From contig NZ_CP033906.1 of assembly GCF_003816055.1 (NCBI RefSeq), forward strand, positions 1,612,001-1,676,000: a stretch of 64,000 nucleotides of DNA. The letters run 5' to 3'. Of the stretch, positions 48,565 through 57,047 are shown in pieces. A model generated the notes under the pieces. That model worked only from the letters and a program-made list of their open reading frames with translations, ran no database searches and was not told where the DNA came from. Made by a program: the position numbers and the translations under genes. This DNA comes from Bacillus sp. FJAT-42376 (GTDB lineage: Bacteria > Bacillota > Bacilli > Bacillales > Bacillaceae). Position 1 is the stretch's first letter. Every line of letters begins with the position of its first letter.

Positions 48565-48815
48565 GAGGCTGGGACGTAACTAAAATTGTTGTCCTAAAGC
48601 CGAATATTTCTTTTGAAAAGGCTATGTTAAAGCATGTTGCTGCTTTTAACACCTGTTGATTGGAGCGAACGACTGCAGCGGAAATCAACAGCCAAGTTTA
48701 ACAGCGCTTTGAAAGAAAGCATGAAAAACAATAAAACCGAACGATTACGAACCTCTATACCAGAGGTTCAAATAATCGTTCGGTTTTTTTATTAGCCGGA
48801 TTTTGTCCCAGCCTC
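48565..48815. repeat. Composite repeat element, core-deleted copy (B)
   Basis: The ends are GAGGCTGGGAC and GTCCCAGCCTC. Next to the left end is ACTAAAATTGTTGTCC. The stem ACCGAACGATTA / TAATCGTTCGGT (about 48737-48787) is the reverse complement of the one in copy A, so this copy is inverted. CCTGTTGATTGGAGCG runs directly into GACTGCAGCGGAAATCAACAG, meaning the GC-rich core interior is missing. Confidence 0.85.
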
Positions 48816-48894
48816 TTCCCGTTTCTTTTTCTGAGGCTGGACCGCCTAACATGAATGGGGGAGCAAATCAAAAGCAAACCAGCCATGTTTCGAA

Positions 48895-49026
48895 TTATAA
48901 ATGATCGGTTTTCTTGGAATACTGATTTTTCCCGGCTTTGCGGTTTTTCTCTTCCAGCATATTTTTTTCATGTTGTTTGGCGTTGTTATCTTTAGCCTTC
49001 TTGTCGTTGTCACTTGTATGCGGCAT
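48895..49026 (-). CDS. Small hydrophilic protein (43 residues, DUF3941-like)
   Basis: ATG 49026 follows AAAGGAG with a spacing of ten and encodes 43 residues starting MPHTSDNDKKAKDNNAKQHE and ending QYSKKTDHL. The very charged sequence, the NNAK-H-KN pattern and the KQYSKKTDH-type end resemble the DUF3941 family of small Bacillaceae proteins, named from memory of the pattern. No function known. It is upstream of, and in the same direction as, the DegV gene's neighbour region but reads toward the repeat element. Confidence 0.72.
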   Translation of the reverse strand: MPHTSDNDKKAKDNNAKQHEKNMLEEKNRKAGKNQYSKKTDHL

Positions 49027-49088
49027 CCTTCTTCCGCTCCTTTCGAATGGAGTTGGTGTTAGGATAACCGGCCGGCTGAAAGTTTATG

Positions 49089-49946
49089 TCACAGTTCCTT
49101 GTTCAGGAAATAGAGAGCGATGGTTCCTGGACCTGAATGGGACCCTACAGCCGATCCAATCATGGTAATCATGACTTCTTTTGGAGAGAATTCTTCTAGA
49201 ACCATCTGCTTCAGCTCTTCAGCGGTCTCGAGGTCATCCCCGTGACTGATTCCAACAACCTGGCTGCTAAGCCCTTCCCCGCGTTCACTCATAACCTCAA
49301 TCATGCGTTTCAGCACTTTTTTACGGCCTCTGATTTTCTCAAGAGGAACAAGTTTTCCTTCTTCTACGTGAAGGAGCGGCTTAATGTTAAGCAAGCCTCC
49401 GAGAAACGCAGAAGCCTTGCTGACGCGTCCGCCTTTTGCCAGGTATTCCAGGTCATTGACCGTAAAGAGATGCTCCATATGCTCAGCGTGGAGCCTTACC
49501 GCTTTCTCGATTTCATCGATCGATTTTCCTTCTGCAGAGAGCTCGGCCGCTTTTCTGACGACCAGACCGTACCCTAATGAAGCGCATTTTGTATCCGTAA
49601 TGACAAGATTGAAATCGGGATATTCTTCTTTCACTTCATTCGCAATCATGACCGCTGTCTGATACGTGCCCGACAGTTCGGATGAAAAGGCAGGATACAG
49701 GGCTGCGGTTCCTTTTTCCGCCAATTTGGTAAATGTTTCTTTCAAAGTCAGCGGATTGCACTGGGATGTTTTCGGAACATCTCCAGTTTTGATGGCATCA
49801 TATATATCTTTGGACTGGATGGTCAGCAAATCTTCATAATCTTCACCTTTAAGATGAACTCCAAGCGGAAGAAGAAGCACTCCATGTTTTTTGTAAAAGT
49901 CCAATGGCAGGTCGCTTGCGCTGTCTGCTATAATTTGAACGTTCAT
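49089..49946 (-). CDS. yitS: DegV-family fatty-acid-binding protein (YitS)
   Basis: This 285-residue DegV protein has the opening IIADSASDLP, PKTSQCNP near 60, FSSELSGTYQTA near 88 and GGRVSKASAFLGGLLNIKPL near 165. DegV proteins bind fatty acids (FakB-type) and deliver them to the FakA kinase for phosphorylation and phospholipid synthesis. Family membership is clear, the partner is not in this window. GAGGTG precedes the ATG. Gene order with yitT-ipi-yitU-yitV-yitW matches B. subtilis. Confidence 0.92.
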   Translation of the reverse strand: MNVQIIADSASDLPLDFYKKHGVLLLPLGVHLKGEDYEDLLTIQSKDIYDAIKTGDVPKTSQCNPLTLKETFTKLAEKGTAALYPAFSSELSGTYQTAVMIANEVKEEYPDFNLVITDTKCASLGYGLVVRKAAELSAEGKSIDEIEKAVRLHAEHMEHLFTVNDLEYLAKGGRVSKASAFLGGLLNIKPLLHVEEGKLVPLEKIRGRKKVLKRMIEVMSERGEGLSSQVVGISHGDDLETAEELKQMVLEEFSPKEVMITMIGSAVGSHSGPGTIALYFLNKEL

Positions 49947-50123
49947 ATGTACACCTCGGTTTTTTCAATTATTTTCTATTTTACTGTAAAACAAATAAAA
50001 AGAATACGAATAAATTCATTACACATTGTATAGCAAGGAACAAGCCGTGACAAACAATGTATTCGGAAACGCCTATTTGGGGTAAACCAACAGTAAGACG
50101 AACGTCTCGGGAGGTACCTAATT

Positions 50124-50966
50124 ATGGTCATGGAAGAATCGAAGAAAATCATTGTCGTCATTTTCGGGGCGCTGCTGAATGCCATTGCACTGAATTTGTT
50201 TTTGATTCCCGCCAAGGTTTATGCAAGCGGGTTTACAGGAGTATCACAGCTGATCTCCAACATCCTTACCAGGTACACTCCGTTTAGTATTTCAACGGGT
50301 GTGCTGCTGTTTTTGCTGAATATTCCTGTCTTCTTTTTAGGATGGACGAAGGTTGGAAAATCTTTTACGATTTACAGTATTATTAGTGTTGGGGCGACAA
50401 CTGTTTTTCTTGGCTTCATTCCGCTGCAGGAAATTTCGGGGGATATCCTGCTTAACGCTGTGTTCGGCGGGGTTATAGCGGCAGTCGGTGTCGGTCTGAC
50501 CTTGAAATACGGTGCATCGACCGGAGGGCTCGATATTGTCGCGATGGTTTTATCCCGATTAAAGGACAAGCCTGTTGGCACGTACTTTTTTATGCTGAAT
50601 GCGGTTATCATTTTCTCGGCGGGAGTCTTATTCGGATGGGAAAAAGCCCTTTACACGCTGGTTGCTCTATACGCGTCAACACGGGTCATTGATGCCATTC
50701 ACACCCGCTATGAAAAACTGACGGCGATGATTGTAACAAAAAAAGCAGACGAATTGAAAAAAGCCATTCATGCAAAGCTCGTCCGCGGCATTACAGCCGT
50801 TCCCGCTAAAGGCGGGTTCACGAACGAATCAAAGGAAATGCTCGTTATGGTCATAACGAGATATGAACTGTATGACCTGGAAAAAACGATACAGGAAGTC
50901 GACCCGCAGGCCTTTACAAACATTGTGGAAACAACGGGAATTGTCGGCTCATTCAGGAAAGATTAA
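50124..50966 (+). CDS. yitT: YitT-family membrane protein
   Basis: This 280-residue protein has five or six helices (DUF161, about 10-200) starting with GALLNAIALNLFLIPAKVYASG, which includes the TGVSQL loop, and a cytoplasmic DUF2179 domain (about 215-280, AVPAKGGFTNESKEMLVMVITRYE-type sequence). Transport function is suspected but unproved. GGGAGG lies nine bases before the ATG. An ATG six bases later is an alternative. Ten bases separate it from the next gene. Confidence 0.92.
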   Translation: MVMEESKKIIVVIFGALLNAIALNLFLIPAKVYASGFTGVSQLISNILTRYTPFSISTGVLLFLLNIPVFFLGWTKVGKSFTIYSIISVGATTVFLGFIPLQEISGDILLNAVFGGVIAAVGVGLTLKYGASTGGLDIVAMVLSRLKDKPVGTYFFMLNAVIIFSAGVLFGWEKALYTLVALYASTRVIDAIHTRYEKLTAMIVTKKADELKKAIHAKLVRGITAVPAKGGFTNESKEMLVMVITRYELYDLEKTIQEVDPQAFTNIVETTGIVGSFRKD

Positions 50967-50976
50967 GAGGTGAATA

Positions 50977-51447
50977 ATGAAAAAAGCGTGTTTGCTTATC
51001 ATCATCCTGCTTCTATCGGGCTGCAGCCATCAGGCCGATGAAGGGAAAGAGGTGACGGCTCCTATGGAGAAAACGAATCAGGTGCTTCTCAACGTTTCCG
51101 CAGAGGAAAGCATGGACCAGGCGGTTCTGAAACTTTCCATTCAAAATGATACAGACATGAAGAAAACGTTCACCTTCCCAAGCGGCCAGACCTATGAACT
51201 TAGTGTCACCGATCAGGAAGGAAATGAAGTGTACCGCTATTCAAAAGGGAAAATGTTTACCCAGGCAATCAGGGAACTAACCCTGGAGCCGGGTGAAAAA
51301 AAGGAATATCAGGAAGTATGGGGCTATCGTTCAAACGGGAATAAAGCGGCTTCGGGAGAGTATAAGGTTGAAGCCTTATTTTTAGGGAAAGAGAAAGCAG
51401 AAAAACCTTTAAAAGCCCAAACCAAATTAACCATTCCGGAAAAATAA
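50977..51447 (+). CDS. BsuPI-domain lipoprotein (Ipi-like)
   Basis: This 156-residue protein has a lipoprotein signal peptide ending LLLSGC (Cys16) and one BsuPI domain, the fold of the B. subtilis intracellular proteinase inhibitor: LKLSIQNDTDMKKTFTFPSG, ELSVTDQEGNEVYRYS and LEPGEKKEYQEVW. Unlike the intracellular B. subtilis Ipi, which occupies the same place next to yitT, this one is predicted to be exported and membrane-anchored, so it would guard the outside. GAGGTGA precedes the ATG. Confidence 0.85.
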   Translation: MKKACLLIIILLLSGCSHQADEGKEVTAPMEKTNQVLLNVSAEESMDQAVLKLSIQNDTDMKKTFTFPSGQTYELSVTDQEGNEVYRYSKGKMFTQAIRELTLEPGEKKEYQEVWGYRSNGNKAASGEYKVEALFLGKEKAEKPLKAQTKLTIPEK

Positions 51448-51478
51448 TCAAACCGCCCTTTATAAGGGCGGTTTGATT
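51446..51478. terminator. Perfect bidirectional hairpin
   Basis: AATCAAACCGCCCTT pairs perfectly with AAGGGCGGTTTGATT. It lies between the convergent BsuPI gene and a reverse-strand small gene. Confidence 0.8.
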
Positions 51479-51482
51479 TAAA

Positions 51483-51653
51483 TCAGCGGTTTTCAAGCTT
51501 CTGCTGGAGCTCCTGAAGCTGAGCTTTCTCCGCATCTGTGGAATTGGAAAATGCAGAAGATAAAGCATTTTTCGCACGATCCATGGAGGCCTGATCTTGA
51601 GGTGCAGCTTCATTAACGGTTTCCCGTGCTTTTTGAAATAATTTATTCCCCAT
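51483..51653 (-). CDS. Small protein (56 residues, DUF3813-like)
   Basis: ATG 51653 preceded by CGGAGG (spacing eight) encodes 56 residues, MGNKLFQKARETVNEAAPQD ... LQELQQKLENR, an amphipathic helical protein. It follows the 52-residue gene after one base, so the two are coupled, and the site overlaps that gene's end. The position between ipi and yitU corresponds to the small yizC-type gene of B. subtilis, and DUF3813 is my best family guess. Confidence 0.75.
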   Translation of the reverse strand: MGNKLFQKARETVNEAAPQDQASMDRAKNALSSAFSNSTDAEKAQLQELQQKLENR

Positions 51654-51654
51654 C

Positions 51655-51813
51655 TTAAAATCCTCCGAGAGAAGTGTCAGACGCCTGTTCCTGCTTGCGG
51701 CTGACCTGCTCCTCTGCTTCGGCCATTGTCAAATGGTAAGGAATGCGTTCGTCATGAAGAGCGACCGCATTTTTTCCCTGCTGAATAAAACGTTTCGATT
51801 TTCCGCTGCCCAT
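51655..51813 (-). CDS. Small protein (52 residues), unknown
   Basis: ATG 51813 with AAGGAG nine bases upstream encodes 52 residues beginning MGSGKSKRFIQQGKNAVALH and ending SLGGF. It is basic at the N-terminus and acidic afterwards, with no membrane segment. It is the first gene of a two-gene small-protein operon. I do not recognise the family. Confidence 0.7.
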   Translation of the reverse strand: MGSGKSKRFIQQGKNAVALHDERIPYHLTMAEAEEQVSRKQEQASDTSLGGF

Positions 51814-51839
51814 CGCTATCAGCTCCTTAGATAGACTGT

Positions 51840-51874
51840 AAAAGGGATTCCTCTGCTCTGAAGGAATCCCTTTT
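51840..51874 (-). terminator. Terminator after yitU
   Basis: AAAAGGGATTCC / GGAATCCCTTTT, 12 bp with an 11-nt loop, 43 bases past the yitU stop. Confidence 0.75.
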
Positions 51875-51916
51875 ATCTTGTGCTTTCAGGGCGCAATTAT
51901 GGGTGGGAAATTCCGC

Positions 51917-52726
51917 TTATAAATCCAATTCCTTTTTTAAATAAACGGCGATTCCATCCTCCATATTGGACAGCGTCTCTTTATTGGCTGTCTGTTTCAG
52001 GATATCAATGGCATTTCCCATTGCGACACCCTGGCCTGCAAATTCAAGCATTTCCAGATCGTTATCCTCGTCCCCGAAAGCGATGACGCGCTCAGGCGGT
52101 ATACCGAAATGGTCGGTTAATTTTTTTAAGCCGACTGCTTTATTAATGCCGGATTTAATGATTTCAATTACGTGCCACGGGGCGGCCCATCTCCGGTGCT
52201 CCACTACTTCAGCATGCACATCGGACAAATAAGCACGGATTTTGTCCACATTCTTTTCTTCGGCGTGGATCAAAATACTTGTAACATCCTCTCCAAGCGT
52301 CTGGCTAAGGTCCCCGATCGTCATTTCCGGGTCCCCCATGCTGAATACATCAAGCAGCCGCTCATCGTGTTTGTGGAAATAGACACGGTCTTTTACTTCA
52401 GCAAGCATATTATGTACACCGTGCTGATCCGCTGTCTTGATGATTTCCTGAACGACATCGAGTTCAAGCGTGGTGTGGAACATTCCCCAGCCCTCATCTT
52501 TTGGATGGTGAACAAAAGCTCCGTTGAAGTTCACAATGGGGGTATCAAGGCCAAGCTCTCTGTAGTATAGAGAACTGGAACGGTAAGGCCGTCCAGTCGC
52601 AATGCAGACAATGTGCCCGGCAGCTCGTGCCTTTTGAATGATTTCCTTCGAATAGGCGGAAATGGTTTTATCATCCCGCAGCAAGGTTCCATCTAAGTCC
52701 AAAGCAATTAAATGTTTAGTATCCAT
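51917..52726 (-). CDS. yitU: Cof-type HAD phosphatase (YitU)
   Basis: This 269-residue HAD hydrolase of the Cof subfamily has the catalytic DLDGTLL near residue 10, CIATGRPYRS near 43, the Lys of GINKAVGLKKL near 193 and AFGDEDNDLEML near 215. It dephosphorylates sugar phosphates or flavin precursors; YitU of B. subtilis is reported to dephosphorylate a riboflavin intermediate. AAGGGAG precedes the ATG at 52726. The longer in-frame start has no site. Confidence 0.9.
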   Translation of the reverse strand: MDTKHLIALDLDGTLLRDDKTISAYSKEIIQKARAAGHIVCIATGRPYRSSSLYYRELGLDTPIVNFNGAFVHHPKDEGWGMFHTTLELDVVQEIIKTADQHGVHNMLAEVKDRVYFHKHDERLLDVFSMGDPEMTIGDLSQTLGEDVTSILIHAEEKNVDKIRAYLSDVHAEVVEHRRWAAPWHVIEIIKSGINKAVGLKKLTDHFGIPPERVIAFGDEDNDLEMLEFAGQGVAMGNAIDILKQTANKETLSNMEDGIAVYLKKELDL

Positions 52727-52897
52727 AATGTCTCCCTTAGTCATCATTTTCTTCATCCTATTCATTATTATATCAAAAATACCCAAGCCTTAACGAATTC
52801 TCCGCCTGATCTTCCGGCGGCTGATTTTTTCAAAAGTAGAGAAAAGCATGATACACTATACTTGGATAAAGTGTCACCACAACAAGGAGGATGCAGC

Positions 52898-53683
52898 GTG
52901 GTCATTGTGGAAAACATCATTGCAGGCGGAGTACCGAGCCTGCATGTCGTTAAGGAAGAGTTAAAAGAGGAACAAACCCCGTTTGTCATTTTTGTTCACG
53001 GGTTTACAAGTGCAAAGGAACACAATCTTCACTACGCTTACCTTCTGGCGGAGAAAGGGGCCAGAGTGGTTCTCCCCGAAGCCCTCTATCACGGAGAACG
53101 CTCGGAGCCGCTTGCCCCTATGGAATTGAACGTCCGTTTTTGGGACATTGTAATGAATACCATCCATGAACTGAATGCTGTAAAGAATTATTTTGCTGCA
53201 CAGGGATTAATTGATGAAAACCGCATCGGTGTTTCCGGAACGTCCATGGGCGGAATTGTTACGCTGGGTGCCCTTACCCAGTATGAATGGATTACGGCAG
53301 GAGTCAGTCTGATGGGGAGCCCTTATTACGTCCATTTCTTAAAAAAACAAGTAGAATACCTGCGGGAAGCAGGGCACGTTCTGCCCATTTCAGATGAAGA
53401 TCTGGAAACGAAAATGCAGTCGCTCGAGCAATTTGACCTGAGCATACATAAAGACAAACTCAATAACAGGCCGCTCCTGTTCTGGCACGGCGAAAAAGAT
53501 AAAGTGGTTCCCTTTAACCCAACCTGGACTTTTTATGAAGAAATCCGTGAATCATACGCCGATCAGCCTGAAAAGATTCAGTTCATCCGGGACCGGAATG
53601 CCGACCATAAAGTATCCAGGGAAGGCCTGCTCGGCCTCGTCAGCTGGTTTGATCAGCATCTCGCCTTAAGCACTCAAGTTTAA
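52898..53683 (+). CDS. yitV: Alpha/beta hydrolase (YitV)
   Basis: This 261-residue serine hydrolase-type protein has FVIFVHGFTSAKEHN near 28, the nucleophile elbow GTSMGG near 113, and late acid/His residues in FWHGEKDKVVPF near 195 and RNADHKVS near 230. Substrate is unknown. Start: GTG 52898 after AAGGAGG with a spacing of seven. The longer frame starting upstream of it, which would overlap yitU, has no site. Likely promoter TTCAAA-N17-TACACT about 65 bases upstream. Confidence 0.88.
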   Translation: MVIVENIIAGGVPSLHVVKEELKEEQTPFVIFVHGFTSAKEHNLHYAYLLAEKGARVVLPEALYHGERSEPLAPMELNVRFWDIVMNTIHELNAVKNYFAAQGLIDENRIGVSGTSMGGIVTLGALTQYEWITAGVSLMGSPYYVHFLKKQVEYLREAGHVLPISDEDLETKMQSLEQFDLSIHKDKLNNRPLLFWHGEKDKVVPFNPTWTFYEEIRESYADQPEKIQFIRDRNADHKVSREGLLGLVSWFDQHLALSTQV

Positions 53684-53743
53684 AAATAGGACAAAGTCCG
53701 TTATAATGCGAAAATAGGCATTGAATGAAGGAGTGAATAGAAA

Positions 53744-54052
53744 ATGGAAGAAGCATTAAAAGAAAACCTGATGGGCGCACTTGAACAAGTCGTCGATCCC
53801 GAGCTTGGAATCGACATCGTCAACCTGGGACTTGTCTATGAAGTCGATATGGACGAAGCCGGCCTGACAACTGTGACAATGACACTTACTTCAATGGGCT
53901 GCCCGCTTGCCGGTACCATTGTGGATCAAGTGAAAATTGCCCTTTCCGATATCCCGGAAGTGAAAGAAACAGAAGTCAACATCGTCTGGAATCCGCCATG
54001 GTCCAAAGACCGCATGTCAAGATATGCTAAAATCGCACTTGGCATTACCTGA
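53744..54052 (+). CDS. yitW: DUF59/MIP18-family Fe-S assembly factor (YitW)
   Basis: This 102-residue protein has the DUF59 signature: VVDPELGIDIVNLGLVYEV near residue 16, then MTLTSMGCPLAGTI with the conserved Cys near 56, and VWNPPWSKDRMS at the end. Family members (SufT/YitW) help insert or transfer iron-sulphur clusters. AAGGAG precedes the ATG. It is a single gene with a strong terminator. Confidence 0.93.
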   Translation: MEEALKENLMGALEQVVDPELGIDIVNLGLVYEVDMDEAGLTTVTMTLTSMGCPLAGTIVDQVKIALSDIPEVKETEVNIVWNPPWSKDRMSRYAKIALGIT

Positions 54053-54062
54053 GGAAATGCTG

Positions 54063-54097
54063 ACACCTCCTGCCTGAAGGCAGGGGGTGTTTTTTTA
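54063..54097 (+). terminator. Terminator after yitW
   Basis: ACACCTCCTGCCT / AGGCAGGGGGTGT with a 2-nt loop, then seven T. Confidence 0.9.
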
Positions 54098-54225
54098 TTA
54101 TCCGCTAAACGTGTGGTTCTTCCTGTGGAAATCAGGCGGAATGAAAACGCACGGAAGAAACAGGGAGGCCATGGACGGAATTTAGGCAGTGGGAGCAATG
54201 AAAAGAATTTGTCGAAACCGGTCGT

Positions 54226-54372
54226 TTGGCCCGTAAACAGAGGAAGTTGGCCCGTAACCGGGGGAAATTGGCCCGTAAACGAAGAAAGTTGGCCCGCAAA
54301 CGAAATAAGTTGGCCCGTAAAAGAAGAAAGTTGGCCCGGAACCGTAGTAAATTGGCCCATAAACGCAGACCG
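54226..54372. repeat. Seven 21-bp tandem repeats
   Basis: TTGGCCCGTAAACGAAGAAAG-type units begin at 54226, 54247, 54268, 54289, 54310, 54331 and 54352, exactly 21 bases apart, with variable A/G-rich second halves. Because 21 is a multiple of three, frames stay open through it on both strands, but codon content, ribosome sites and context do not support a gene. Confidence 0.9.
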
Positions 54373-54373
54373 T

Positions 54374-54534
54374 GCCAGGCAAGAATGCCGGACATCCCCT
54401 AAACCGTGCTCCATGCCGGGCAAGAATGCCGGACATCCCCGGAACTGTGCTCCATGCCAGGCAAGAATGCCCGGCATTCCCTAAACCGCTGCTCCGTGCC
54501 AGGCAAGAATGCCCGACATCGGAACCGTGCTCCA
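54374..54534. repeat. Four 41-bp tandem repeats
   Basis: GCCAGGCAAGAATGCCGGAC + ATCCCC..ACCGTGCTCCAT units begin at 54374, 54415, 54456 and 54498. The stretch CAAGAATGCCGGACATC also occurs in the big array at 18 kb. The rest of the interval to argC (54535-54690) is A+T rich and carries the argC promoter at its end. Confidence 0.9.
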
Positions 54535-54677
54535 TCCCTCGCATCCCCAAAAAACACAAATCAACATCTCAAAAATCTGCACACCACCCACCCCAAGTCT
54601 TTCCAGAAAAGCTAATTCCCTCTTCTATCACCGCTGTAAAGCACTTTTGCACTTTATCTTCCAAAGTTCGAGTAAAA

Positions 54678-54722
54678 AATCATAAATATACAGTTGATTT
54701 TATTTATATGCGTATTTATAAT
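54678..54722 (+). promoter_or_regulatory. argC promoter and ArgR/AhrC box region
   Basis: TTGATT (54694) and TATAAT (54717) are 17 bases apart. ATCATAAATATACAG (about 54679-54693) and GCGTATTTATAATGAT resemble half-matched ARG boxes over the promoter, where AhrC would repress in arginine excess. Confidence 0.65.
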
Positions 54723-54759
54723 GATAACTAATTCAAAGAAGGAGACGGAAGGTGATTGT

Positions 54760-55788
54760 TTGAATGTAGGAATTGTAGGCTCTACCGGCTATGGGGGGAT
54801 TGAGCTTTATAGACTGCTAGCGAATCATCCTTATACAGATAAATGTATACTTTATACATCGTCGCAGGGGGGCAATTTGTATTCGGATGTGTACCCCCAT
54901 TTAAATGGACTCATGGATGAGCCGTTGGAAAACGCGGATGAAGCCGAAGGAATCGATGTCATGTTTCTTGCGGCTCCCCCCGGGGTATCGGCTGAGCTGA
55001 CTCCTTCGCTTATGAATAAAGGTTGTAAAGTCATTGATCTCTCGGGTGATCTTCGATTAAAGGCGCCGGGGGATTATGAGAAGTGGTATCAGCGTAAGCC
55101 TGCTGCAAAAGAATTGATTGGGGAGGCCGTTTACGGTCTAACGGAAATAAACCGGGAACGGATTGCCGATACAAACATTCTTTCCAATCCCGGCTGTTAT
55201 CCCACGGCATCGCTCCTTGGTCTTGCCCCTTTGGTGCTCCGCCATCGGATAGAACCCGCGTCGATCATCATCGATGCGAAATCCGGTATTTCAGGTGCGG
55301 GAAGGAAGGCGGGGCTCGGCACGCATTATTCCGAGCTGAATGAGAATTTTAAAGTTTACAAGATTGCCGAGCATCAGCATACTCCGGAAATTGAGCAGCA
55401 GCTTGGTATTTGGATGAAGGAGCCGGTCAGGATCAGCTTCACCCCTCATCTTGTGCCGATGACGAGGGGGATTATGGCGACGATGTATGTGCAGCTGAGC
55501 GAATCTGTTTCGACGGAAACGCTTCTCGAAAGCTATCAGTCTTTTTATGAGGATGCCCCATTCGTAAGAATTCGAAAACCGGGAACTTACCCTCAGACAA
55601 AAGAAGTAGCGGGATCGAATTTTTGCGATATTGGCTTGAAGGTGGATGAGCGGACGGGACGTGTAGTGATTGCTTCCGTGATCGATAATCTGATGAAAGG
55701 GGCAGCGGGGCAGGCGGTGCAGAATTATAACGTGATGAATGGCTGGGATGAACGGGCAGGGCTGAAGCTTGTTCCGATGTATCCATAA
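54760..55788 (+). CDS. argC: N-acetyl-gamma-glutamyl-phosphate reductase ArgC
   Basis: This 342-residue enzyme has the NADP motif GSTGYGGIELYRLL near 6 and the active-site Cys in LSNPGCYPTA near 148, and reduces acetylglutamyl phosphate to the semialdehyde in arginine synthesis. TTG start at 54760 after AAGGTG. The longer frame upstream overlaps the promoter and is rejected. First gene of the argCJBD operon. Confidence 0.95.
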   Translation: MNVGIVGSTGYGGIELYRLLANHPYTDKCILYTSSQGGNLYSDVYPHLNGLMDEPLENADEAEGIDVMFLAAPPGVSAELTPSLMNKGCKVIDLSGDLRLKAPGDYEKWYQRKPAAKELIGEAVYGLTEINRERIADTNILSNPGCYPTASLLGLAPLVLRHRIEPASIIIDAKSGISGAGRKAGLGTHYSELNENFKVYKIAEHQHTPEIEQQLGIWMKEPVRISFTPHLVPMTRGIMATMYVQLSESVSTETLLESYQSFYEDAPFVRIRKPGTYPQTKEVAGSNFCDIGLKVDERTGRVVIASVIDNLMKGAAGQAVQNYNVMNGWDERAGLKLVPMYP

Positions 55789-55803
55789 GAAGGAGTGTTG
55801 AAC

Positions 55804-57033
55804 GTGCAGGAAACAATGGAGGCGGCTGTAACGCTTGCAGAGAATGGGTCGGTCGTATCGCCTAAGGGCTTTAGAGCACATGGGGTTCATTGCGGCCTTC
55901 GGTATTCTAAAAAAGATTTAGGTATTCTTTACAGTGAGGTTCCGGCGAGTGCGGCAGCGGTCTATACACAGAGCCACTTTCAGGCAGCGCCTTTGAAAGT
56001 GACACAGGAGAGCATAGCAGCCGGAGGGAAAATTCAGGCTCTGATTGTTAACAGCGGGAACGCGAATGCGTGCACTGGAAGACAGGGGTTGGCGGATGCC
56101 TATCAAATGAGACGGGCCTGTGCAGAAAAGCTGGGGATTCATGAATGCTTAACCGCTGTTGCTTCCACGGGAGTCATTGGAGAACGGATGAAGATGGATA
56201 AAATCCTGGAAGGGATTCCTAAGCTTAATCCGGTAAATTCAGAAGAAGGAAGTGATTCGTTTGAAACCGCCATTTTAACGACCGATACGGGTGTGAAGAA
56301 TGCGGGAGCAAGCATAGAAATTGACGGTAAAACGGTTTGGATCGGAGGAGCGGCGAAAGGCTCGGGGATGATTCATCCGAATATGGCAACGATGCTTGGT
56401 TTTGTGACGACGGATGCAGCGATTGAGCCGGTTCATCTTCAGCACGCATTGCGCGAGATTACTGATTTGACCTTTAATCAGATTACGGTAGACGGAGAAA
56501 CCTCCACGAATGACATGGTGCTTGTCCTTGCCAATGGTATGGCAGGCAATGACCCGCTGAATCCGGAGCATTCTGAGTGGAGCGTGTTTAAATCCGCCAT
56601 GCAGGAGGTCTGCAAAGAGCTTGCCAAGCAGATCGCGAAGGATGGAGAAGGGGCGACTAAGCTGATTGAGGTTCAGGTGAGCGGTGCAGCCACTGTGAAA
56701 GACGCAAGAGCAGCGGCGAAAAAAGTGGTCGGCTCAAGTCTTGTCAAGACCGCTGTTTTTGGAGAAGACGCGAACTGGGGAAGAATCATCGGAGCCATCG
56801 GCCACAGCAGCTCGGCTGTGAATGCGGATCAGACAGAAATCCGTCTTGGCGATCTATGCCTTTTCAGCCAAGGAGAACCTCAAAACTATAGTGAAGAGAA
56901 GGCGGCTCTTTATTTAAAAAATAAAACGATTGTCATTAAAGTAAATCTTGCAGCGGGAAATGAAGAAGCGACGGCATGGGGCTGCGACCTTACGTATGAT
57001 TACGTGAAAATCAATGCGAGCTACCGAACATAA
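55804..57033 (+). CDS. argJ: Bifunctional ornithine acetyltransferase / acetylglutamate synthase ArgJ
   Basis: This 409-residue enzyme recycles the acetyl group between acetylornithine and glutamate. The self-cleavage site is in HPNMATMLGF (Ala-Thr bond) near residue 198, giving alpha and beta chains. VNSGNANACTG near 83 and GEDANWGRI near 320 are family blocks. GTG 55804 is spaced eight bases from AAGGAG and is preferred over GTG 55795. Fifteen bases after argC. Confidence 0.95.
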   Translation: MQETMEAAVTLAENGSVVSPKGFRAHGVHCGLRYSKKDLGILYSEVPASAAAVYTQSHFQAAPLKVTQESIAAGGKIQALIVNSGNANACTGRQGLADAYQMRRACAEKLGIHECLTAVASTGVIGERMKMDKILEGIPKLNPVNSEEGSDSFETAILTTDTGVKNAGASIEIDGKTVWIGGAAKGSGMIHPNMATMLGFVTTDAAIEPVHLQHALREITDLTFNQITVDGETSTNDMVLVLANGMAGNDPLNPEHSEWSVFKSAMQEVCKELAKQIAKDGEGATKLIEVQVSGAATVKDARAAAKKVVGSSLVKTAVFGEDANWGRIIGAIGHSSSAVNADQTEIRLGDLCLFSQGEPQNYSEEKAALYLKNKTIVIKVNLAAGNEEATAWGCDLTYDYVKINASYRT

Positions 57034-57047
57034 AGGAGGAATCTTCA

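Noticed and set aside
54113..54484. Possible 123-residue protein with WPVNEES-like heptads (and reverse-strand counterparts)
   Set aside because: No ribosome site. The frame crosses from a 21-bp array into a 41-bp array and overlaps equally open frames on the other strand.
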